A stretch of 64,000 bases of DNA from Bicyclus anynana (taxonomy: Eukaryota; Arthropoda; Insecta; Lepidoptera; Nymphalidae): the NCBI RefSeq assembly GCF_947172395.1, contig NC_069095.1, positions 11,283,321 through 11,347,320 of the forward strand, in the 5' to 3' direction. The notes under the pieces are model-generated. The model ran no database searches. It was given only the letters and a program-made list of their open reading frames with translations, and was not told the DNA's origin. The position numbers were made by a program, and so were the translations under genes. Of this stretch, positions 47,690 through 59,269 are shown in pieces. Each line of letters begins with the position of its first letter. Position 1 is the stretch's first letter.

Positions 47690-47996
47690 CTTTTTTTTAT
47701 TCTTTACAAGTTAGCCCTCGACTACAATCTCACCTGATGATAAGTGATGATGCAATCTAAGATGGAACGGAAAGATGGAGCTAACCCTTGTTAGGTGTAG
47801 GATGAAAATCCACAACCTTTCGGTTTCTACACGACATAGTACTGGAACGCTAAATCGCTTGACGGTACGACTTTGTCAGAGGGTGGTAACTAGCCACGGC
47901 CGAAACCTCCCACCAGCCAGACCTGGACCAATTAAGAAAATCGGCCCAGCTGGTAAATCCACCGCGCATACATACCACTGCGCCACGGAGGCCGGT
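47690..47996 (-). mobile_element. SINE-B copy, near full length
   Basis: It loses the B-box segment (tcggcccagctggtaaatcc) but keeps the head end, which carries a local duplication 'cgcatacataccactgcgcc'. Confidence 0.9.
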
Positions 47997-49870
47997 CAAT
48001 ATCGTAACCTTCTTAAATTAGGATCCAAGTCAAATTCCAACGTCGAATAAAAAAATAACTTACAAAACTAGCACCTCTAACATATTTGAATAAAAAACAA
48101 GATGGAATTCAGTCATACAAAAACGTCCAAACGAAAAAGAAAATTATATGAAACTGTCACAAAAATTATTCCCGACAAGACAAATAACAGAGAGCGTTCC
48201 CAGTGACAAACGCATAAAGTTACCAAAACTCTATTCGTACGAAATAACCTCGTACGGAACCCGGCTCAATCATCCCAACAATTTACATGACAAATCGGGC
48301 CTATCTCAGCAGGCAAGCTCTGCCAAGACAATATTCCTACTCTTTTACTAAGATAATACTACATGATACCACGGCACGCCAGACAAATTGGCTCATTATT
48401 GTTTTTCATTTACGCGGAATCCCCTCTCGCAAAGTTTATAGCATCCGCTTTGGCAAATGGCTGTTCTTTGCCAAGGCGATGTTGTTCCTAATTTGTGGGA
48501 TTGGCTCAACCGATAGTTGTCCCGCGGATAAGGGTTAATTGCGTTAATCTCTGAATTACCCCGTAGAAATATGAAGACGTTTTCAAACCCATCTTATTGA
48601 CAACTTTATATAACGATTAACAATGCCTAAGGATCGATCGAGATCATATATATTATACCCTTAATATTAATTTGTGCTGATAAACAAATTTGTCTGTTTG
48701 TCTGTAACTATTGTTACAATGCCACGGTACTAAAAAAATCGGTATACTCGTTTTCGAAATACACAAAAACATAAGAATCGCTTGTATTTAAATAATTATA
48801 ATTAAAGGACTTTGCTTACAAGAATAACATATAGCGGATCTTAAAGGATGAATCTTCCGGATCCGCAATCCGAATTGTAAACAGACAGACAAAAGCGACG
48901 GACGATTTAGTGTTATAATATTATATTATAAGACTTAAAAGTGATTACAAATTTATGAAAACTAATGTCGAACAAAGGTTATGATTCACAACACTTGTCA
49001 GAACAACTTAATTACCAAATCAAAGTGTAATCAAAATAATGGTAGAGAATGACCTTGAGTGGAGTCACGTACTTGTGAACGATGTGTGTAGGGTTAAAGG
49101 TACCTTTGACTGTATACAAACACTCCCCTTTTCCCCGCCTATCTTAAGTACGCCACGAGCATACTGAAGCCGTCCGTACCGTAAGTCGTTGCTACGCGGC
49201 GATAACAATTATGTACAGACATATTATAAATTATTATTATCTCCTATGTTTTTTACACCGAACAGCGTATCAAATAGGACATATTGTAACTTTATTAGTC
49301 GGTAGGTCGTAAGTTTTTACTCAGAGGTGGTTTGTTTAAAGGTACGCTTTTGAAAATTGTAGATTACAGTATATTATGATATAACTTCCAAGCCAACTCC
49401 CAAACTGATGAGGTCATTTCATACTGCCCCGGGTTATAACCCCAGAGTGAAGGGTTAAACTGCCCCAAATCTCCCAACAATGTTCTGTTTTCAGTAGAGT
49501 TCCGTGTTATCTTAATGTCAGTGAATTTGAAGTGTGGAGCGATACACCCATGAATTTATAATAGTACGGAAGGATAGGTTAATGACGGCGGAAATTGGTT
49601 TTCGGATTAGTTTAATTAAAATTTCAGTGCGGGTACATGCATATTAGTATGAACAATAATATTGCTTTAAATCTATCTATACAAGCTATTATAAACCGGC
49701 GATGCGGTTAAGTAACATATAATTATCAACTATATATTAAATCAAATGACTAAGGATTTGAAATTAAATGCTCAGCTCGGAATCGGGAAGTTTGTGGTGA
49801 TACACTACGTCTTACAAAATGCCACTATGTCTCCAATAATTACCTTATTAAGCCTCATCATTGTCAGCAC
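47997..49870. other. Intron 1, no exon seen
   Basis: AT-rich with slightly GC-richer parts near 48240-48540 and 49120-49200. No frame has matched splice sites. Confidence 0.5.
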
Positions 49871-49956
49871 TTGGCCAGCGTGGTGGACTAATTGGCCTAA
49901 CCCCTCCCGTTCTAAGAGGAGACTCGTGACAGTGAGCCGATTGATAATGATGGTGA
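49871..49956 (+). mobile_element. SINE-A 3' remnant
   Basis: The tail third with a small deletion (gagccgattgataatgatgg). Confidence 0.72.
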
Positions 49957-51586
49957 TATGGTACTTCTACCACAATAATGATTCATTTCACTGTAAAATA
50001 TTGACTGAATTTTCACCATGTGAAAATGTTGTCAAGTAGGTCCAACTTGAAATTGCAGTCACGTTTGATACAGTTCGCTTCGGGTTATCTGAAGATGTGA
50101 AACATGGCAGACAACTAAATGAGGCATCGGTAGGAAAATATAACATAAAAGTGAACATAAAAATAATATTTTTAACCGACTAAAAAGGAAATTCGACTAT
50201 TACTTCGTAGGTATTTTTTTTACAATTAGTTTTTTTTTTTTTCTGACAATTAACTAATGTTCCTCATGTATCGAATCTTTAGTAAATTATTGTCGATTTC
50301 TAACCAACTAACTAATGACCTATTTACTAATTTGTCTTTATTATCAATTGAAAAATGTCATCTACCACTCCACCAGTAGGCGCCGGATGACATTTGTTAC
50401 ATAGAATACATCGATCTCCTATTAAACAGTGGATGCACAATCAGCGACCAAAAAACGTCCCCAATCAATGAATGCCTAACGCAACTTCTTGGCACTCAAT
50501 TCAAGTAATCGCATTTGCAAATTCAACCTTAAACTCAATTCTTAAGGTTGAAATTGCTCTGAATTTGTTTTAAGGAGTTTAGGTATAATTTTCTTTACCA
50601 ATAATTCTAAAACTGTCAAAGCAAAATTGGCCAGTTTTTAAAAGAAATTTTTTACATGGTTGTGCGCCCTTTTATTATCAGAGGTTAATTATAGAATATC
50701 AATTTCGTTTATGTCAACTAGCATACGTCAAAGATAATGAATTACCCTAAAGATAAACCAATCAACAAATGTTATATTCTCACATAAAAAGCTTGTATTG
50801 TCCTCAAGTGTATTATAAGCTTAATCTTTTTAATTCAAGACTAAAGAAAAGTAGTAATACCAAACAACTTTTCATATAAATCTAACAAAATAAGAACTGA
50901 CAAAGCCACAAAAGACGCTAAGCATGTGTGACAGTCCGAAGTATGTCCTTGCTACGTCACCGTAATACTCATAACTTCCTCAATATTATATACGTCATAA
51001 CTAATAACACTTAGCAGAGAACTATAAACCTTATATGTTGGTGTTTAGGTCCTTTTTACAATGCTAGTGGTATGTAATCGGTGTAGCTTCTGAGGCATTA
51101 ATATTTCTCTGCGTGTCTCCATTACTGGGGACGCGGGTAGGAAACTATTTTTCGGTTGTTACAATAAAAAAGTAGTGGGCGTAATATAGTGTGAAGGGAC
51201 GTGACTAGAAATTTGCGAGGATGTTCGTTGTAAGTTTGGAAAGATCTCTAACCTTCATAAGTTAGTTGTATATCAATCTGGTTGTTAAGCCAATCGTTAT
51301 TTGCTTATTACAAAAATAACTGTAGTTGTCACATACGATGACAAAACACATAGCTCATCATTATCAGCCACTTAGCAAAAATTAATGGCCCAGACCCCTC
51401 TTTCTTTTAGGAGAGGGGATAAAACTAATAACATTTTAAACAAAACTATTTTTTAAGTATTTAACGTAATTTTAAGATACAATAACACATTAACTTGTAA
51501 TTTTATTTGAGTGTTTATAATAATTCTTTTCAACTAGCTACCACATTTTACTGTCATTTGCCTAATATAATTTTATTTTGTTACAG
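49957..51586. other. Intron 1 end, no exon seen
   Basis: AT-rich. A weak SINE-C-like stretch occurs near 51380-51425. The exon-2 acceptor closes it. Confidence 0.55.
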
Positions 51587-51687
51587 ATAAGGACATTAGA
51601 TTTGGCACTCGTATCAATATATCGGGGAGGAGTAGAGCTGGCGTCAGTAAGCCAATACTCTGGCTCGCCCTACAACACTACCGACAG
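51587..51687 (+). CDS. Exon 2: middle of NTR/NtA-like region
   Basis: The exon is 101 nt, entered at phase 0 after ttttattttgttacag and left with two bases (ag) before the donor gtaggt. It reads IRTLDLALVSIYRGGVELAS and then VSQYSGSPYNTTDR, with the final Arg split across the junction. There is one N-glycosylation sequon, NTT. The alternation of short hydrophobic runs with a YRGG turn fits a beta-barrel (OB/NTR) strand pair (inference). No stop occurs in this frame and both splice sites are strong. A degraded Helitron of the TCTATACTAAT type starts about 18 bp after the donor, so the exon sits very close to mobile DNA. Confidence 0.77.
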
Positions 51688-51705
51688 GTAGGTATCGACT
51701 ACCGA

Positions 51706-51890
51706 CTTATATTGCTTAAGAGTTTGTTTGTTTGAATGAACGCGCTTTTCTCAAGAACCACTGGTCCGATTTGAAAAATTCTTTCCGTGTTAGATAGTCC
51801 ATTTATCGAGGAAAGCTATAGGCTATATATTATCCCCGTATTCCTACGGAAACGAGAATCACGCGGGTGAAACCGCGCGGCGTCAGTTAG
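51706..51890 (+). mobile_element. Helitron-2 copy just after exon 2
   Basis: The body is clear (ctggtccgatttgaaaaatt, gtgaaaccgcgcggcgtcag). The start is eroded into the exon-2 donor region and the end reads GTTAG instead of CTAG, so it is an old copy. Confidence 0.84.
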
Positions 51891-52705
51891 TGTATTGATA
51901 TTCCTTACATTTCATACCTTTATCAGGAAAGCGCATAAAAATCAGTTTTAGAAATCCTCTGTTTTTTTCAAAAGTAATTGTTTTTTTTCATTGACTAACT
52001 GCATACTCAAATCCTGAAAAATCACAAAATAATTATTCGACTTACAATCTGATAAGATATTAACACAAATAACACAAAGTTCTAAAAAACCAACCCGTTA
52101 TTTGAATTCCGGATGAACAACTAAAACCAATAACTTTCATTCCAAATTCCAATTTCATTTGAACATCCATTCTTTCTCCCAACTTCATTTAACAACCTAA
52201 CAGAAATAACTTCTCTCATTTTCTGTTCTTACCTTCTTTGTATTAACTGGATTGCGTTCGTTAATAGAAAAAGAATACAAACTCAATAAAACTCGGCGCT
52301 CACTAATGTCTATTCAATCTTTTCGCGAAGTATTTTCGGTAGAAAATAGTTTGGAAACAACAAAGGCAATAACTGCTTCAGTGGTGCTAAAAGTAGGAAA
52401 GTTCTTGCGAAGAGTGTAAGGAACACGCACAAGTTTTTTTTATATGCTACAAGATAAAAGCTGATAGCGATTTTGTAGTTTATATGATTACGTCATAAGC
52501 TGTTACAGTGTAAAGTGTTTTAGAAAAATATCGTGAGATGAAGTTTAATATTGTAGCTACAAATCTATTAATAATTACACCACTCGTTAGCTAAAATATT
52601 ATGTATACGTGTTAAAGATAGGTACACATAAATCAGACTAACTTGTATTTAACACAGCCTCATTTCAGTTTTATACAATTTTTAAAACCTACACAATACA
52701 AGTAC

Positions 52706-52924
52706 CTTTTTTTATTCTTAACAAGTTGGCCCTTGACTACAATCTTACCTGATGGTAAGTGATGATGCAGTCTAAGATGGAAGCGGGCTAACTTGTTAGG
52801 AGTAGGATAAAATCCACACTCCTTTTCGGTTTCTACGCAACATCGTACCGGAACGCTACATCGCTTGGCGGTACGTCTTTGTCGGTAGTGTGGTAACTAG
52901 CTACGGCCGAAGCCTCCCACCAGC
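52706..52924 (-). mobile_element. SINE-B 3' two thirds
   Basis: The copy ends abruptly at 'gcctcccaccagc' followed by an A tract, so the tRNA-like head is missing. Confidence 0.87.
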
Positions 52925-53173
52925 AAAAAAAAACATGGTATCTCCACACATGCATTTTTCATAAGTACAATCTTGTATGAGTGCAATAAGAACACTATTA
53001 CTACAAAATCATAAAAATATATAAATTAATAACGATTATTACAAGCACGTTTTGGGTGCCTGGCGCAGAAATTCTTCATACGACCTTCCATTATAACCTG
53101 TATCATATAAAATACATCGCTTAGTTAATGATTAATCTACACACACCTCCAACCTTTGAAAGGATGGTAAATA

Positions 53174-54235
53174 CTCAGAATACAGAAAACCACCAGAAGC
53201 CACGTTTAGATGTCATTCTATAGTGCGCAGTGTGTCCAAAAATTGTACACAACAGCCTGCACTCGTCGCAATTCTCACCCGCGTAATGTTGCTAGTACAT
53301 GAGGCTGTTAAATTTTTCCCTATTTTGTGGTAAAAATTTATAATGTTAAAAGGAAAACAATAAGTGTACAGTTCATCACATTAAATGTTAACTTGTATGG
53401 TAAATAATAAAAACAGTGGGACCGGTTTTCTAGTGATTGCTAAGAGTCAGCAAGAAAATGAACTCTAAAAAATTTAAGACAAGGACAAATAAATAATAGA
53501 TATAATAAGACGGTTATTATAAAACTTATCAACTAACAAACTAAAGAAATACATATTTACAATAATAATTTTATATATTCCATATAATTATATTATATTA
53601 TTATTATAAATATGTATTTCAATCGCGTGCACAGTTATTATTATCTCGTCTTATTTCTCTAATTTTTATGTCTCTTAAAATTCAAGTATAAATAAGGCCA
53701 TTTAATTGGTTTAATATGTTTTAAGAAACGCCATTGTTATTTGTAAAATTTTAAAGCTTTAAGATTATTTTACACTTTCTTTATCTGCGCTGATTACCAC
53801 AATTTTATTTCAACTTAATTGCCGGAACCTATGCCTACCTATTTAGTTGATTAATATTTTACATAAATAATAAATCCTTGAATTGAAATTAAAAGTAGGG
53901 AAAATCAAAACAATTACATTGGCAACACTTACAAAATGAAGTCATCGGTTTCTATGACAACTAAATTCACGTAAAAATTATTCATTATTTTAACATAAGA
54001 ATATTTATTTGTGCTACTTAAACGTGAAATGTGATCCTATCCAGTTTCTTTTTTTTACCAACGGCATTTTTACACGAAGGAATAGCACAAGACGGCTTAA
54101 TTTAATTAAATTTGTCACCTGTATAGCACATCAAACAACACGACAAACACAGAGTGAGTAATCGTAAAATGTGTAGTTTAAATGGCTTCACTTCTTTGCG
54201 CTATCACTCCTTCTGGTGGTTTTCTGTATTCTGAG
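53174..54235. mobile_element. Non-autonomous DNA transposon with perfect 8-bp target duplication
   Basis: Terminal inverted repeats of 26 bp (ctcagaatacagaaaaccac then cagaag) lie at 53174-53199 and 54210-54235 and are identical. Both are flanked by GGTAAATA (53166-53173 and 54236-54243). An 8-bp duplication is typical of hAT, also P and Merlin. The 1062-bp inside is AT-rich with an inner palindrome near 53545-53625 and no transposase frame. It lies in the intron between exons 2 and 3. Confidence 0.9.
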
Positions 54236-54917
54236 GGTAAATAATGGTACTTAAGTAGCTATTATGACGTATTCGCTAAAAAAGGATTTTCTAGAAATGT
54301 ACCTATAAAGTAACCTAAGGCTAATAATCCTACACTGATTTTCTCGCAAACGAAACTGCGGGCGTCTACTTAAACAAACCACGAAAACTATATTCCGCTA
54401 ACTCTTGTACATTAGACCACAGCAACTTGGGAGGCAAGAAGATTAGTCTGGAACCAAATTAAACCCACCAAGAGTTCGCGGAAAGATCGCGATCCGTATA
54501 ATTAAATTTCCCTAAAGTGCCTGATTCGTACGTAGCGCCACGCACTGGCACCGTCGTGTGAACGCGCCTTAACACTTACATTTGTAAATTCAATTTGCCC
54601 CTCCGTGAGGCTAATGTGAAAGCTTCGTTAGTGAAGGAGATTTTATAAGAAAACTTTTACTGAATTCGTGTTGAATTAAATAAGCCCTACAAAGGTCTCT
54701 ACGTAGATATTGGCACAGTATTTTATTTGTTTTTTAGTTACCTTTTTTACGCGAACAGTAATAAAGTAGCCTTAATTTTATTTCCAAATTTTCAATACTT
54801 ACTTAAAATTAACTTAAGGTCGCTGCATGTTATTTGTAAATTAGTTATTTGTTTTGCAAAGCTGCAAAATTATTTATTGCCACGAGTCATAATCATCGCA
54901 AATATGACCCTATTTCA

Positions 54918-55185
54918 ACGGTTACTACAGGCAGACCTCCCTCTTTATAAGAGAGGAGATATGGAGCAAAGACCCACCACACTGCTACAAATTGGGTTAT
55001 CGGGCGTAGAGTGATAATGTTTATTTAACGATCACTATCAGATGATAATGATGACTGGGGTGTAACACAACCAACTTCCAAACTCCGGGCTAAGAATTTA
55101 TCTGAAAATTTTATAGAAGAAAGGAAGACCTAATATCTCATAGTATTGGTCAGGATTTGAACCCAAGTCCATGAGATACCACATA
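54918..55185 (-). mobile_element. SINE-C copy, most complete
   Basis: It runs from 'gacctccctctttataagag' to a tRNA-like end. On the minus strand the end reads 'ggacttgggttcaaatcctg', a good B box. A hAT-like element was inserted immediately after it at 55194. Confidence 0.68.
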
Positions 55186-55193
55186 GTCCAAAC

Positions 55194-55660
55194 CAGAGGT
55201 TCCCAAACTTATTTTTCTCATAGACCACTTTCTAATTTAACTGGTTCCGGTGGACCCCTTTGCTAAGTTTATATCCAAAAAATGTGATTAAATTGTATTT
55301 ATTGACTTATGTAAAATTTTCGTTGCAGCTAAATCAATAGCCACCCCGAAACAACAGTTAAAATGAATATACTGAGAATTGATTACTTAGTTAATGAATT
55401 AATTGATTGTGTATGTTATTTCAGTTATTTCAGCCAACTTTAATTTTTGATATCTAAAGCTTTATTCACAGCATAAGGAAGCAATCAATTGATATTTTTT
55501 TTATTTAGAAAACTCCCCATTCGGTATGAAACCAGATACATTTTGGTGGACCCCCGCTTACGAATCGTGAACCCCCATTTTTATGTCAAGTCAATATAGA
55601 CCACCACCGAGTCTTCCATAGACCTCTGGGGGTCTAACTGGACCACTTTGGGAATCTATG
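55194..55660. mobile_element. hAT-like MITE, related to 31924
   Basis: Ends 'cagaggttcccaaactt' and reverse 'catagattcccaaagtgg'. Flanks GTCCAAAC and GTCTAGAC match at six of eight positions and both fit GTNNNNAC. It is inserted at the edge of a SINE-C. Confidence 0.75.
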
Positions 55661-55985
55661 GTCTAGACACTGCTTGCCCTAAAAACCGATTTTAGCTATC
55701 CATGAGCAGGATAAATGGCCTGACCATCTAGCCGGTCAGGATTGAAACGTATGACCTAGATAAAATAGCTACATCTTGTTAGAAAGCAATGCAAAATCGC
55801 GTGCCACGGACGCGGTCAGTGCACTCGAGTAGAATCGAATCCCATTAGTCAAAGCGATTGTTTGTGCTGCAATGTATTGCATTTATGTGTAAAGGGAATA
55901 AAAATGTTTATTTTCTGAATATTGGTACATTTAACTCATTTTTTCATCATTATCTATGTCTATTTTAAGAGTCTACTATAGGTCT

Positions 55986-56111
55986 AGCCCCCCTAGCAAC
56001 ACTTGGCACACCGATTCTCTTTGTACGATCGCTAACGCTTCGAAAACTAGTAGAAAACTAGTAGGTAGCAATCGTAGAAAGAGAGTCGACGTTCCACTTG
56101 GCTAGGGGGGC
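55986..56111. mobile_element. 126-bp palindromic MITE
   Basis: Left 'agcccccctagcaacacttg' and reverse right 'gcccccctagccaagtggaa' share about 50 bp of arms through 'ctctttgtacgatcgcta'. AGGTCT occurs on both sides, but the right one belongs to a SINE-B, so a true duplication is not proven. Confidence 0.8.
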
Positions 56112-56351
56112 AGGTCTGGCTGGTGGGAGGTTTCTACCGTGGCTAGTTTAGTTACCACCCAACCGACAAAGACGTACCGCCGAGCCATTAAGCGTTCCAA
56201 TGTGATGTGTAGACACCGAAAGAAGTGTAGATTTTTATCCTCCTCGTAACAAGTTAGCCGGCTTCCATCTTAGATGGCATCATCACTTGTGTGATGATTT
56301 AAGATGATGGTGAGATTGGAGTCAAGGGCTAACTTAACTTAAAGAATAAAA
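56112..56351 (+). mobile_element. SINE-B copy, 5'-truncated
   Basis: It begins 'aggtctggctggtgggaggt' directly beside a palindromic MITE and ends 'aagaataaaaaa'. An inverted stretch 'catcatcacttgtgtgatgatt' lies near the 3' end. Confidence 0.83.
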
Positions 56352-56491
56352 AAGACAGCACATGTATTAAAAGTAGTATATGTATTATTGTATATTATTT
56401 ATGTATTTAGGAATATGTATTTAAATTACTTAACTTTGTCTTATTTTTTGTGTGAGTTTAACTGAATCTGTGCTTACGTTTTTCTCTTAAA

Positions 56492-56612
56492 CAGTGGTTG
56501 TCTGAAAGAGATCACTCTTTAGCGATAAGACCGCCATTTGTACTTGTTATTATAAGTTATTGTTGTTTTTGTTTTTAATGTACAATAAGTATATTTCTTC
56601 TTCTTCTTCTAC
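56492..56612 (+). mobile_element. LINE tail directly upstream of exon 3
   Basis: It reads 'ttgtctgaaagagatcactc', 'tttagcgataagaccgccat', then ends 'tatttcttcttcttcttcta'. It stops about 41 bp before the exon-3 acceptor and so may supply part of the branch/pyrimidine context (inference). Confidence 0.7.
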
Positions 56613-56653
56613 ATATTTATGTAATCTGTGTAAATGTATATTTTTTCCCACAG

Positions 56654-56859
56654 ACAGGTGAACCTCAAAATCAGCCCACAGTTGCGTGGGTGCTTCAACT
56701 GGAGCATCTACCCTCAGAGCGAGCTGGTGGTGTTCTCCAGGGTCAGTGACCCAGCGGTGGACCTGGAGACCACGCCGCCGGATGGGCCATGGCTGGAGGC
56801 TACTGCGGCGGCGGTGCCTTGGAGCCTCGGCGTCGATATCGCGATATGGAACGCCGTTG
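56654..56859 (+). CDS. Exon 3: end of NTR/NtA-like region and linker
   Basis: The exon is 206 nt and GC-rich against an AT-rich intron. Two overlapping acceptors exist (cag at 56653, acag at 56657). Only 56654 gives an open frame, because the second puts TGA first, so 56654 is chosen. It reads RQVNLKISPQLRGCFNWSIY, then PQSELVVFSRVSDPAVDLET, then an acidic/proline linker ending GVDIAIWNAVG. One Cys (RGCFNW) and one sequon (NWS) are visible. 'PQSELVVFSRV' resembles the late strand of NTR folds where agrin has 'TGDTRIFFV' (weak similarity, inference). The donor is ttg then gtacgt, phase 1. A second GT four bases later (gtaaga) would shift the frame. A LINE tail with a TTC-rich end lies about 40 bp upstream. 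Confidence 0.82.
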
Positions 56860-57197
56860 GTACGTAAGACCCCGATTGGATTTTTTTTTTTTTCACTCGC
56901 AACAATGAAACCCACGAATTTCTTGAAATGCCAACTGTCTGTGAGGAAATCAGTAACAACTGCAAAAAGCATAAACAAAGGCTAACGCGACATCCCAATC
57001 GCCTCGCTAGCTCATTGGTAGCTCATTGGTAGCGCCGCGAATCAAACGCCTGAAGCGAGCTGACGTGCTCAATAACTAGGTGATGGCAAAGCTATGGCTC
57101 CCCTGTCAGAAACCGCCCTAAAGTCTCACAACTCACCTGCTTAAAGTCTAACGACTGATCGCAGATCCAAAGAGAAAAAAAAAAATATTATTATTGA

Positions 57198-57240
57198 TTT
57201 ACACGGAGCTACGCGGGTGAAAATGTGTAGGGTCCGCTAG
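57198..57240 (+). mobile_element. Helitron 3' remnant
   Basis: 'gagctacgcgggtgaaaatg' followed by 'gtccgctag' before c. Confidence 0.5.
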
Positions 57241-58132
57241 CATTAAATAAATACAAAAATAATTATCGCAAATGTTGGAAGTTTACACCGCATTAACGTA
57301 TAGACTTTTACATGTAAACAATAAACTCAAAGTAAACAACAATTTTGTTTGTTACGTATTCAAACATTAAACATTTCTGTGTTTATTGTCTCGGTTGAGA
57401 GGCGAGACCGTGTTTACTTTCAGCCATTTGACCTAATTTCTGAGAACACTCAAAGACGTATCCAATTATTCCATTTCTGGTAGGTATATAGATTGTTTAT
57501 TGCTTCAAATATGTTTTGGCGCTGTTTAATTAGATACATCTTTGAGGTTTCTACTGTACTTCGTCACAACACTTATACAATGGAATTTCAATAGGGTACT
57601 TGCCTCATAATAAATTTAACATAAACAATATTATTTTCGCATAGTAAGGGTACGAAATTTATTGATATTGACTAATAAAAGTATGTATTTTTAAAATTTT
57701 TCAAACGTCAAAAACTCTGTAGTCCATTTTGTGACGTCACAATGTTTCTTGATGTACCTACAAAACGTAAAAATGTAGCGTCAAACTAATTGGTATATAA
57801 TATTTTTGTCTCAAAAAATATATAAAAAAAAAATTATCAAAAAAAAATCTAGTAGAACGATAATGTATTAAGACATTTAAAAAAGTGGTAACTAGCCTAT
57901 TATCTATCAATTTTAAATAGTAAATGGTGGTTGGGTGGGATTGTGGTGTTTTAGCAAGATTCGCCGTTAGCAAGATGAGGACACCTGGATACAATATGCC
58001 TGTGTAATCGACCTTAATGTTCTCTTGCATACATTTTAATTTCATCTCCACGATAATTCTCGACATTGACAATATCATGAAATCTCGTTAACATTAATTG
58101 TCGTACATTTTCCATGACTACACGAAATTAAT
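57241..58132. other. Intron 3, no exon seen
   Basis: AT-rich with a 106-residue minus-strand chance frame of low-complexity FFF/YYI composition. Confidence 0.55.
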
Positions 58133-58503
58133 CCTACTAATATTATAAACGCGAAAGTTTGTATGGATGTTTTTTACTCTTTAACACCGCTACTACTGGA
58201 GCGATTTGGCTGAAATTTGGAATGGAAATAGATTTTACTCTGGATTGACACATAGGATACTTTTATCCCGAAATAATCCATGGTTTCTCGAGATTTGCGA
58301 AAACTTATGATTTTGATGATATGAATGTTTGTTACTCTTTCACGCCTCGACTACTGTACCGAATTAGCTAAAAAATTGGTATTCAGATATATTATAGGCT
58401 GGACTAACACATAGGCTACTTTTTATCCCGGAAAAATCCATGGTTCCCGAGGGATTTGTGAAAAACTAAATTCCACGCGGACGAAGTCGCGGGAGTCCTC
58501 TAG
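58133..58503 (+). mobile_element. Helitron-1 variant, full length with duplicated body
   Basis: It runs from 'tcctactaatattataaacg' to 'gcgggagtcctctag' before T, 371 bp. The middle repeats the body, as in 28967. It lies 178 bp before exon 4. Confidence 0.88.
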
Positions 58504-58681
58504 TATTATTAAATTAAATTAGTAGTCAGTTAAATAAATTACTTTATATTAAATTATTTTATTTGATATGAGTCAACTACCCTATTATGAAGCTAGTTTG
58601 CTTACAATCCTAACACCTGAGGGACTCCCCAGGACGATGACCATAATGTTACAAATATTGTTACAATGTGTATTGTTACAG

Positions 58682-58822
58682 GTTGGGCTGGATGGGGGGA
58701 GTGGGGGGTATGCAGCACCACCTGCGGCGGGGGGAGGCAGACGAGACGGAGGTACTGCTCCAGAGCCTCGTGCGAGGGGTACGGGGAACAGGCCCGCTCT
58801 TGTAACTCCTTCGACTGCGAAG
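58682..58822 (+). CDS. Exon 4: thrombospondin type-1 repeat
   Basis: One exon codes for one whole TSP1 domain, 141 nt, phase 1 in and phase 1 out, the symmetrical class typical of shuffled extracellular modules. It reads WAGWGEWGVCSTTCGGGRQT, then RRRYCSRASCEGYGEQARSC, then NSFDCE. All six cysteines, the three layered tryptophans and the paired arginines of the family are present. WAGW and WGEW fit WxxW C-mannosylation sites, and CSTTCGGG fits the CxxS/TCxxG O-fucosylation motif. The acceptor is tgttacag and the donor is gaag then gttagt. TSP1 domains mediate matrix and glycosaminoglycan contacts outside the cell. A Helitron ends 178 bp upstream and a SINE begins about 97 bp downstream. Confidence 0.93.
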
Positions 58823-58918
58823 GTTAGTCTTCATACCATTCCATCTTCCATAAAGGGTCTTCCCAGAACAGCAACCGTGGACGGTGGTAGCGGTGGATAA
58901 AAAAAATGATAGCCTTCG

Positions 58919-59223
58919 TGGCCTCCGTGGCATGCGCGGTGGATTTACAAGACAGAGGTCCTGGGTTCGATCCCCGGCTGGGCCCATTGAGTTTTCTTTA
59001 TCGGTCCAGGTTTGGCTGGTGGGAGGCTTCGGCCGTGGCTAGTTGCCACTCTAACGGTAAAGACGAACCACCAAGCGATTTAGCGTTCCGGTACGATGTC
59101 GTGTAGAAACCGAAAGGAGTGTGGATTTTCAAGCCCACTTCCATCTTAGACTGCATCATCATTTACCATCAGGTGAGGTTGTAGTCAAGGGCTAACTTGT
59201 AAAGAATAAAAAAAAAAAAAAAA
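58919..59223 (+). mobile_element. SINE-B copy in intron after exon 4
   Basis: It is full length with a small deletion in the head (gcctccgtggcatgcgcggt) and a long poly-A. It starts 97 bp after the exon-4 donor. Confidence 0.92.
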
Positions 59224-59269
59224 CAAAACAGATTTTCACGGGCGTCCGCTAGTCTTTCATCAAAAGGTT

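Noticed and set aside
56550..56998. Open frames of 94 and 142 residues on the minus strand across exon 3
   Set aside because: They are shadows of the GC-rich plus-strand exon, which has proper splice sites and fits the joined protein.
57758..58078. 106-residue minus-strand open frame
   Set aside because: It lies in intron 3, is AT-driven (runs of Phe, Tyr and Ile) and has no splice or family signal.
58568..58987. Open frames over 100 residues on both strands at exon 4
   Set aside because: The real frame is the one giving the TSP1 repeat. The others are glycine- or arginine-rich readings of the same GC-rich DNA.
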